A stretch of 32,160 bases of DNA from Okeania sp. KiyG1 (lineage in GTDB: Bacteria; Cyanobacteriota; Cyanobacteriia; Cyanobacteriales; Microcoleaceae). The position numbers and the translations under genes are program-made. The notes below the pieces were generated by a model. That model saw only the letters and a list, made by a program, of their open reading frames with translations. It was not told where the DNA came from and did not search any database. Positions within the stretch are counted from its first letter, which is position 1, and every line of letters begins with the position of its first letter. Shown here in pieces: positions 26,585 to 32,160 of this stretch. The DNA lies in contig NZ_BLZO01000164.1 of the NCBI RefSeq assembly GCF_014132355.1, forward strand, positions 1-32,160. Reading direction: 5' to 3'.

Positions 26585-26956
26585 AATTTTCCCCTAAACT
26601 TCCTTCAAAAATTATTTGACTGATAACTGATAACTGAAATTTGCCCCCCTAGCCCCCCAACTTTGGGGGGAATAAGAGTAAATTTGCTTGCTCTAGTCCC
26701 CCAATTTTGGGGGATTTAGGGGGCGAGTGATGTAGCATATTGGACTTCTCAGACAACCTCTAATGCGTATTAGTTGGAAACTTTTGGTAGAAATTTCCCC
26801 CTAAACTTCCTTCAAAAATTATTTGACTGATAACTGAAATTTGCCCCCCTAGCCCCCCAACTTTGGGGGGAACAAGAGTCACATTTGCTTGCTCTAGTCC
26901 CCCAAAATTGGGGGATTTAGGGGGCTTTGGATATCGCAAATTTCTCAGACAACCTC
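26585..26956. repeat. Direct pair of double-hairpin elements (about 175 and 166 bp)
   Basis: Copy one is 26585-26760 and copy two 26791-26956; their cores are 200 bp apart. Both read CCCCTAAACTTCCTTCAAAA, then TAACTGA heptamers (two GATAACT in copy one, one in copy two), a GC-rich core, and TCTCAGACAACCTC. The core folds with CCCCCTA (26645-26651) pairing TAGGGGG (26717-26723) around two hairpins, CCCCCCA/TGGGGGG and CCCCCAA/TTGGGGG. That is the same plan as at 25706 with a different sequence. The minus-strand frame across it is an accident of these repeats. Confidence 0.85.
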
Positions 26957-26970
26957 TTAAAGGTAGTAAA

Positions 26971-27006
26971 GCTGATAACTGATAACTGATAACTGATAAC
27001 TGAAAA
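26971..27006 (+). repeat. Heptanucleotide TAACTGA array
   Basis: Four copies of GATAACT are followed by GAAAAATG, next to the 3' end of the sulfotransferase gene. The same heptamer occurs inverted at 29850. Confidence 0.9.
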
Positions 27007-27018
27007 ATGCTTACCCCG

Positions 27019-27918
27019 CTACACCAACCAAGATGAAAGGTCTCTGTCAATCAAATCTTGTAACTTGAGAATATCTTCACGGTAAAATTCAGTTAATACT
27101 TGACGCTCTTCTGAAGAAAGAGGTTTGAGTTCTTTTCCTGCTGAATTTAACTCAATTATACTAGAGCGTAATTTCTGCCGCATTTCTAAAGGCATTAATA
27201 CTTTAAGCGTTGATGAAATAGCTGTCCTAACTGGATTTTTTGTTTGCAATAAATTATTCAATGCTTGATTCTTAGGTATAGCTGCACTTTGACTACGCTT
27301 TGAAGTATCAGGATTAAATGTATCATCTACCCCAATAAACCCATAAATCTCTTGCATAACCTTTAAAGAATCTTTAGTTAAATCATCATAGAGAATAACT
27401 TTTAATTGTTCCAGGTTAAAAGTCTCAAAATAATGTTTGATAGGAGAATAATATAATCCTTTCTTGATTGTTGAAGAACTATCTGCCCGAAATTTAACTT
27501 GTTCGCTGAGAGACCTAACTTTTCCTACATTTATCCCATCACGAAGGTGCATTAAATAATCAGAATAAGCTCTCTCCACAGGATTTCTCAATATAGCAAT
27601 CATTTTCACATCAGGAACATAACGTTGAATCATTTCCGATGAAGTTTTATAGCTAACAAGATAGTTAGGAGATGCCTCTCCTATAGCAATCTCATCTTTA
27701 ACATCCATAAAAAGTTCACAGTATCTTTCCCAGCTATTAATTCTTTTTCTTGTTCCTGTATCTGGTGCTTTTTCTGTCTTATTTTCCCAATCTGTAGCGA
27801 AAAAATTTGTTTCCTTAATGGGACTCATATAAACTTGGGGATGTTCATTTAAATATTTATAGATAGATGTAGTTCCTGCTTTCTGTACTCCTATTATGAG
27901 AAAAGTTGGCAACTTCAT
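27019..27918 (-). CDS. PAPS-dependent sulfotransferase
   Basis: The 299-aa protein has the two PAPS-binding signatures of the sulfotransferase fold: the 5'-phosphosulfate loop GVQKAGTTSIYKYL (10-23) and the 3'-phosphate site ILRNPVERAYSDYLMH (109-124, with R111 and S119). KETNFFA (35-41) and GEASPNYL (80-87) are typical of the heparan/GlcNAc sulfotransferase-like bacterial group acting on carbohydrates. ATG at 27918 follows AGGAG by about 7 nt. No operon partner adjoins. In this window the likely substrate class is a polysaccharide, possibly the product of the synthase at 12282-14543, but 11 kb of DNA lies between them and this link is inference. Confidence 0.88.
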   Translation of the reverse strand: MKLPTFLIIGVQKAGTTSIYKYLNEHPQVYMSPIKETNFFATDWENKTEKAPDTGTRKRINSWERYCELFMDVKDEIAIGEASPNYLVSYKTSSEMIQRYVPDVKMIAILRNPVERAYSDYLMHLRDGINVGKVRSLSEQVKFRADSSSTIKKGLYYSPIKHYFETFNLEQLKVILYDDLTKDSLKVMQEIYGFIGVDDTFNPDTSKRSQSAAIPKNQALNNLLQTKNPVRTAISSTLKVLMPLEMRQKLRSSIIELNSAGKELKPLSSEERQVLTEFYREDILKLQDLIDRDLSSWLV

Positions 27919-28121
27919 TGTATTTCTCCTAAATTTAAACTTATAGATATAGACACTTATTATTAAAGGTATCAGACTACTAATTCGGAGTTTAGAGCAT
28001 AATTTAGTATAATGCTGAAATTACAATTTATTAAGAGCTATCTTCCACACATTCCGATAACTTAGTAACTCTTCATTCCTTGTTATATCTTAAATTTAGT
28101 TTACTGCATTGATAGGCTATT
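27919..28121. other. AT-rich upstream region of the sulfotransferase gene
   Basis: I see no gene and no clear promoter pair. The right end of the IS605-type remnant starts at about 28122. Confidence 0.4.
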
Positions 28122-28256
28122 TTGACTACTCCCCGGACTCAAGTCACGGGGATTCTAAGTAGATACTACGCAACAGAATAAATCCGTGTTGCTCCCTCTG
28201 TTCTTAGCTGACCAAAGATAAACTCTCTGGGGACAAGTCAATGTGCCCCTACACAG
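28122..28256 (-). mobile_element. Right end of an IS200/IS605-type element (possible omega-RNA region)
   Basis: On the minus strand, the 135 bp after the tnpB stop end in a hairpin: GACTTGAGTC inside CCCCG and CGGGG (28131-28151, one bulged base, TTGA loop), followed by GTCAA. A subterminal hairpin followed by a short conserved motif is the form of IS200/IS605 right ends, and the guide RNA of TnpB is made from this end. The hairpin is well preserved although tnpB is broken. The exact boundary is uncertain. Confidence 0.5.
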
Positions 28257-28265
28257 TTAGCTTAA

Positions 28266-28289
28266 GTAGGGGCGAACGGCCGCCCCTAC
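28266..28289. repeat. GTAGGGGCG palindrome at tnpB 3' end
   Basis: GTAGGGGCG (28266-28274) and CGCCCCTAC (28281-28289) form a perfect 9-bp stem inside the last codons of the tnpB remnant. It belongs to the same family as 28458-28480. Confidence 0.75.
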
Positions 28290-28457
28290 AGCTTTGCGGC
28301 TTACTTTTGCGATTATATTTGCAGCCCCATTACAGTCTGCATTAATACACCAATTATTGCCTGTTCTATACAAACCACTCTTTATTCTCTTTCCTGACGG
28401 TTTCCAATTATTGGGTTTCTCACCATAATTAGGCAGATAGTCACCATCTAAAAATGA

Positions 28458-28480
28458 AGGGGCGAATGCCATTCGCCCCT
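28458..28480. repeat. AGGGGCGAAT palindrome interrupting tnpB
   Basis: AGGGGCGAAT (28458-28467) and ATTCGCCCCT (28471-28480) form a 10-bp stem with a 3-nt loop, exactly at the break between two conserved TnpB blocks. It looks like a small palindromic repeat inserted in the gene. Confidence 0.75.
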
Positions 28481-28744
28481 ACAAGTATAACTTTCTTGGT
28501 GTTTCTATAAATATTATTCCATATTCATCACACAACTGAGCTATCCTTTCTTTCAGTCTAGCTGTCGGAATTAGTACAAATTCTGAATTACTTTTCTTTC
28601 CTAATTCTATTTGATTTTTCTGACCTTTATTCCAACCAAAAACAATTGTACCAAGATGATTTTTAAACAATGATTAATTACTATTCTGGCCGCTTTATTA
28701 ATACCCAAATCGAATTTGGCGGTTACGCTTTTCTGTAATGGCAG

Positions 28745-29060
28745 CTAATTTAGGAGTAGAAAAATCGAATATTTGACCATCAACAAAAAACTTGAATAGC
28801 CATTTTATTATTTTAAAGGAACTGCAAAAATGATAAAATTGCCCCATGAAGCTTTTTCCTTGCTAAGGAAATATTTTCTACGGGGTTTTTATCCAGAGTA
28901 TTAGGGGCGAATTTTGTACAAGTTATCAACCATTCTTACTCGAATATATCTTGATTAATTTTAGTTAAATATTCTCGCAATTATTGAGAGTCATTAAGGA
29001 GTTACACCATCCCAAAATATCGGTAATCTTTTTCCTGGTATTTGTTTCTACGGGAATATT
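28745..29060 (-). pseudogene. IS630-family transposase remnant (C-terminal half)
   Basis: Broken minus-strand frames read LPIFWDGVTP, LREYLTKINQDIFE-stop-EW, ITCTKFAPNTLDKNPVEN, ARKKLHG, and FKIIKWLFKFFVDGQIFDF. This is the usual order at the end of IS630/Tc1-like DDE transposases: the second Asp in FWDG, and the catalytic Glu in NPVEN. There are at least two frame changes and several stops. FDFSTPKL runs straight into TnpB sequence (TEKRNRQ) with no visible IS end, so a deletion has joined two remnants. Confidence 0.7.
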
Positions 29061-29212
29061 CTTTCACTATAAATTATTTAGTTTGATAATCTCATACTAT
29101 TTCTCAAAAGAATACTATACTTATGCAATACTTCAATGATTAAATAATTAGTAGGATTCAATAACGTTTTGAGCGATTATTAGCGAGTAAGTGTATATTA
29201 TTCTTATGTTTA

Positions 29213-29245
29213 CTACTCCCCTACTCCCCTACTCCCCTACTCCCC
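29213..29245. repeat. CTACTCCC octamer tandem repeat
   Basis: Four copies of CTACTCCC lie at 29213-29244. Their complement, GGGAGTAG, is the same type of purine octamer found inside element C and near 16125. It lies just downstream of the minus-strand gene at 29275. Confidence 0.85.
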
Positions 29246-29274
29246 TGTACCTTCTGCCTTCTTCAATTATTATC

Positions 29275-29847
29275 TCACTTTTTGAGTTTGTTTTTAATTG
29301 GGTCCACGGGAGATTTTGACTCTAACAACAAACCAGTATGTTCATCATCATTATCCTCGTCTTGAGGAAATAATTCGGAAATTTCTGATTGATATTTCTC
29401 CGTTCGATTTGGAATCATTTTATAAGCTTTTAATAAAATTTCCGATTGTGCCAATAGTAAATCATGTAAATCTATCAATCTTAAATTCCCATTCGACAAA
29501 ACTATAACTATCGGCTCGTAAACATAATTTTTTGGTCTATTTAAGGCAGTTAGTACTGCAGCATTAATTTGAAAATTTTCAGAAAGAACTAAAGGGGGAG
29601 TACTAAGAACATCTAGCAATTCACTCACAGGTTTCTTAGAGTAAAAGTCTTTATTTCCTGGTAATTTCATATACTCTAAGAATCTGACTTGTGAAATCAT
29701 ACCCAACATTTTTGTACTTTTAGTAATAATAACTCCTGGTAATTCTGGTTGTAGTCTAAATTTTTCGGCTACTCTTTTTCCGGAAGTAGTAATATTCACT
29801 TGAAAATCGTGGAAAGGTAAATTTCCGACAGTAGAATAGAGTGTCAT
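29275..29847 (-). CDS. Stand-alone CBS-like signalling module
   Basis: The 190-aa protein begins MTLYSTVGNLPFHDFQVNI and continues with GKRVAEKFRLQPELPGVIIT, QVRFLEYM and, later, YEPIVIVLSNGNLRLIDLHDLLLAQSEIL. This is the N-terminal module that in cyanobacteria usually precedes a histidine kinase or GGDEF domain, with a degenerate CBS pair. Here no output domain follows: after LLAQSEILLKAYK the chain has an acidic stretch (QDEDNDDE) and a basic end (KNKLKK). It may act as a separate ligand-sensing partner or be a cut-down sensor. The start codon touches a TTATCAG heptamer array (29850-29894), so the normal ribosome binding site is missing. The assignment is by resemblance. Confidence 0.65.
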   Translation of the reverse strand: MTLYSTVGNLPFHDFQVNITTSGKRVAEKFRLQPELPGVIITKSTKMLGMISQVRFLEYMKLPGNKDFYSKKPVSELLDVLSTPPLVLSENFQINAAVLTALNRPKNYVYEPIVIVLSNGNLRLIDLHDLLLAQSEILLKAYKMIPNRTEKYQSEISELFPQDEDNDDEHTGLLLESKSPVDPIKNKLKK

Positions 29848-29849
29848 TT

Positions 29850-29894
29850 CAGTTATCAGTCATCAGTCATCAGTTATCAGTTATCAGTTATCAG
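29850..29894 (+). repeat. Heptanucleotide CAGTTAT/CAGTCAT array
   Basis: Six and a half heptamers of CAGTTAT type run up to the start codon of the minus-strand gene. It is the same heptamer as at 26971, on the other strand. Confidence 0.9.
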
Positions 29895-29940
29895 TACCTC
29901 TTGCTGGAGCAAGAGGCTTGAAATCTGAAATATTCTCTTT

Positions 29941-30175
29941 CTCTTGGCCTAATGGATCTGGCGCAGGTTTTCTCCCCATCCTACCCTACGGGAAGCCCCG
30001 AAGATCAACCGATCTCTTGGTCTCATGGATATGGTGAGGAGACCCGCTCTTATCAGAGCCGCTCCGCGGTCCGCCATCCCACCCTACGGGAAGCTCTGCT
30101 TTCCGTTTGTCATGCTGCGCTTGACCTTTTGCGAAGTGCAAAACGACCGCTTTTTATCCCCTTAAAAGAGCAGGG
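29941..30175. other. GC-richer patch with duplicated CCCTACGGGAAGC
   Basis: ACCCTACGGGAAGC occurs at about 29983-29996 and 30081-30094, each after CCATC. TTTTGC-gaagt-GCAAAA forms a small stem near 30128. The base composition differs from its surroundings. A 75-codon frame crosses it but follows the repeats and has no recognisable protein. Confidence 0.45.
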
Positions 30176-30218
30176 CTAATTCATTGTCGTCAGAGAATAT
30201 TTATAACCCTATATTTTT

Positions 30219-30307
30219 AGGACTTACGCAGATACGCTATATATAGCGCTCATAACTGTTGGACAATAGTTATTGGGCTCTATAAATAGTGCCTTTGCGT
30301 AAGTCCT
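30219..30307. mobile_element. 89-bp hairpin MITE-like element
   Basis: AGGACTTACGCA (30219-30230) and TGCGTAAGTCCT (30296-30307) are perfect 12-bp inverted ends. Inside, CTATATATAG faces CTATAAATAG and ATAACT faces AGTTAT, so almost the whole element folds into one long hairpin. I see no clear flanking duplication. Half-copies of the end occur near 18535 and 25900. Confidence 0.7.
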
Positions 30308-30319
30308 GATTTGAGATCC

Positions 30320-30365
30320 TGTGCTTCCCACCCTCCCCACCCTCCCCACACTCCCCACACCCTCC
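30320..30365. repeat. Pyrimidine-rich CCCTCCCCA minisatellite
   Basis: Tandem variants of CCACCCTCCCCA/CCACACTCCCCA lie just after the hairpin element. Otherwise, 30308-30505 shows no gene. Confidence 0.7.
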
Positions 30366-30505
30366 TTTTTTCTCTGGTGACAATAAATTGACCCTGCCTT
30401 AAAAGGCTATCCATTACCCACATCTTTCTTAACATAAGGTTTGACAAAATCTAGGAATTGTGTATTTTTAAAGAAAAACTCTGAGTTTAACCAAAAAGTC
30501 AGTCA

Positions 30506-31077
30506 ATGGAACAGTGGATAACAGCAGAACTTGAAAGAACTGAATTGGGGATAAAGAAGGACTAAAGGTTAATTAAAATAGTAGAATATCTGAGTGCTTC
30601 ACGCCTAAGCCAGTGTACCTCAAGCCAGTGGAACATGGTAACAAACCAAAGCCACCTATAAATTCTGGGATTCACCCTACATCAAACCATCTATGATCAG
30701 ACTTGGACATATTGATGCCACAGTAGAGAGAATGGCCAAATATCAGGTAGTATTAGCAATACAAGATACTACAGAACTGAATTACACCAGCCATAAAGCT
30801 CTATCAGGAACAGGATATCTCGACAGTAAATATGCACTCTTGACTAAAAGTCCACTCAGTTTTAACAGCGAGTACACAGGGAATACCACTAGGCATTATT
30901 GAACAAGAGGTATGGTCCAGAAATGAAGTTGAATTAGGAAAGGCTGAACAAAGAAAACAAAAACCAACCACACAAAAAGAAAGTCAAAGATGGCTTGATA
31001 GTTTAATTAAAACTGAGTCAATCATTCCCAATCACTTGCAAGTAGTGACAATTAGACATCTCCAAAATAGAAAATAA
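30506..31077 (+). pseudogene. IS4-family (Tn5-like) transposase remnant, N-terminal part
   Basis: Starting at ATG 30506, MEQWITAELERTELG, IKIVEYLSAS and, in a further frame, MIRLGHIDATVERMAKYQVV and LAIQDTTELNYTSHKAL follow the N-terminal and first catalytic part of Tn5-like IS4 transposases (the Asp of QDTTELNY). After two frame changes come LTASTQGIPLGIIEQEVWSR and WLDSLIKTESIIPNHLQVVT, then RHLQNRK and a stop. The next family motif, GDREGDIY with the second catalytic Asp, is missing. The remnant is cut and shifted and not active. Confidence 0.82.
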
Positions 31078-31117
31078 GGTAAAATTATCAAAACCATTTA
31101 TGTATACAGTCTCCCAA

Positions 31118-32042
31118 ATGAATCCAACTTTAGAATATATTTCTAATCATCCACTCATAAACAAAAAGAATTATTGGTATTACTTATGAACAGCTAATAA
31201 AATTAATAGAAAATGCCCAAAGAATAGAATCAGAAAAAAAGGAGGCGATGTAGCTGCCGCACTTGCTCCGCCAACGCCAAAACAGAAAAAGATTAATTAA
31301 AGCAGGTGGAGGAAGAAAAAAGAATTTAACAAAGGAAGAAGAAATAATTTTAACGTGATTTTATTTACATCAAATACCAACTTTTCAAACATTAGGAATT
31401 AACTTTGGTATAAGTGAATCAAGTGCTAATAATATTTTTCGCGCTCTGGATAGATATTCTCAGAGAATTACTGCCAGCAAGTTTATTAGAACAAGTAAAA
31501 AAAAAGTTTTAGGTATTGGAATGGGTAAAGGAGATATTAACAGAATTAGAATTAATTGTAGATAGTACAGAACAAGGTAGAGAAAGACCAAGTGAATATA
31601 AAAACCAAGAAAAATATTACTCAGGAAACAAGAAAAATCATAATGAGTAAAAATCAAATAATAACGACACCAAAAGGAACAGAAATAGTGGATGTAATAG
31701 TAGGAGAAAAAGGTCCAGTAAGTGATGTAAAAATATTAAGAAAACAACAGGATAAAAAACTTTGATAAAAAACAAAAATTCCAAGGAGATAAAGCTTATG
31801 AAGGAGTAGAAAGAACTACTACACCAAAAAGAAACCAAGAAAAAAGAAATGCCACCAGAAATCAAAGAAGAAAATCAAGAAAAAGCCAAAAAAGAATATT
31901 TGTAGAACATGTAATAAGATTAATTAAAATATTTGGACTTGCTAGAGAAAGATTCAGATTAAAAGATAATAATTATCAAAAAGTAATTTTAACAATATGT
32001 GGTTTAGTGCGACTAAGAATTGGCTCATTTATATTAGTATAA
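31118..32042 (+). pseudogene. IS5-like DDE transposase (DDE_Tnp_4 type) remnant
   Basis: In changing frames the DNA reads MNPTLEYISNHPLIN, ITYEQLIKLIENAQRIESE, RLIKAGGGRKKNLTKEEEII, FQTLGINFGISESSANNIF, DILRELLPASLLEQV, VDSTEQGRERPSEY (first Asp), KNQIITTPKGTEIVDVIVG, FQGDKAYEGVERTT (second Asp), IFVEHVIRLIKIFGLARERF (Glu) and LRIGSFILV, ending TAA 32040-32042. The order and the D-D-E residues fit the helix-turn-helix plus DDE_Tnp_4 family. About six indels or stops make it inactive. The opposite-strand frames over this region are shadows. Confidence 0.82.
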
Positions 32043-32160
32043 ATCATCAAAAACTGAGATAAAAATAATAAATCAAAGTCTAATAAATATTTGAATTAGT
32101 AACACTAAGTGTCTCTGATACCCATAAAACTGTACAAATTAACTATCTTCATAAGTAGCG

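Larger units (their letters stand above)
28257..28742 (-). pseudogene. TnpB (IS200/IS605 RNA-guided nuclease) remnant
   Basis: Pieces in several frames follow the C-terminal half of TnpB. They read TEKRNRQIR, INKAARIVINHC, KNHLGTIVFGWNKGQKNQIE (RuvC-II region), LIPTARLKERIAQLCDEYGI and FIET. After a break come SFLDGDYLPNYGEKP and WCINADCNGAANIIAKV, the last RuvC motif with its aspartate. A lost A before 28670 shifts the frame. A palindrome at 28458-28480 sits between FIET and SFLDGD, where a Cys-containing segment is usual. The N-terminal half is missing. It was a nuclease of the element whose right end is at 28122; it cannot be active now. Confidence 0.8.

Noticed and set aside
26760-27050. 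96-codon minus-strand frame
   Set aside because: It is made of heptamers and GC-rich hairpin repeats and overlaps the sulfotransferase end.
29952-30179. 75-codon plus-strand frame in a GC-richer patch
   Set aside because: It follows a duplicated short repeat and has no recognisable protein.
31460-31865. Hydrophobic minus-strand frames that look like membrane proteins
   Set aside because: They are antisense to the Lys/Glu-rich transposase remnant, which automatically gives Phe/Leu-rich translations.

Overview
The window looks like the chromosome of a filamentous, probably marine, cyanobacterium of the Trichodesmium/Okeania/Moorea kind. The reasons are eight HIP1 octamers (GCGATCGC at 11513, 11908, 15003, 15888, 16876, 17908, 19511, 20021), AT-rich sequence, long intergenic stretches, heptanucleotide tandem repeats, many decayed transposases and typical cyanobacterial domain architectures. 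The genus is inference. I saw no HIP1 site in the first 10.9 kb.

Region 1 (1-10908) is one giant repeat-built surface or secreted protein locus, open at the left edge. In order it has ten pre-peptidase C-terminal (PPC)-like units with a 459-bp period (eight almost identical), a cadherin/Ig-like stretch, fourteen CshA-type fibril units (297 bp) and six FG-GAP/VCBS-like units (147 bp). Three 1-bp indels, near 127, 7152 and 10518, split it into four reading frames.

Region 2 (11353-16015, minus strand) is the most interesting part. A TPR protein leads into a TPR protein with two GT2 domains whose catalytic half closely resembles the class II hyaluronan/chondroitin synthases (PmHAS, PmCS, KfoC). 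Its stop overlaps the start of a UDP-hexose(NAc) 4-epimerase by 4 nt, the same pairing as kfoC with kfoA. A PAPS-type sulfotransferase lies at 27019-27918. This suggests a glycosaminoglycan-like, possibly sulfated, polysaccharide pathway. The TPR part carries two apparent frameshifts.

Region 3 (16016-22535) has long non-coding DNA, an untracked 35-aa membrane peptide gene, a NUDIX hydrolase, a Zn/Cd-type P1B ATPase whose C-terminus runs into a heptamer array, and an orphan antitoxin-like gene that also ends in a heptamer array.

Region 4 (22536-25490) is an LRR-Roc-COR (Roco) GTPase gene broken by two in-frame TAA codons. Region 5 (25491-27018) is a repeat field: two pairs of double-hairpin elements, a 63-bp tandem array and a small element inserted in that array. 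Region 6 (27019-32160) holds the sulfotransferase, a stand-alone CBS-like signalling module and remnants of four transposon families: IS605/TnpB, IS630, Tn5-like IS4 and IS5/DDE_4.

A second main find is a family of small non-autonomous elements (11038-11310, 18194-18445, 22162-22373, 26048-26285). They share terminal inverted repeats of the type GGGyTTGCTGA, carry an internal purine-rich tract, and are flanked by 6-bp direct repeats TAATTA or TACTTA. One of them splits the 63-bp array, and its removal nearly restores the array period.
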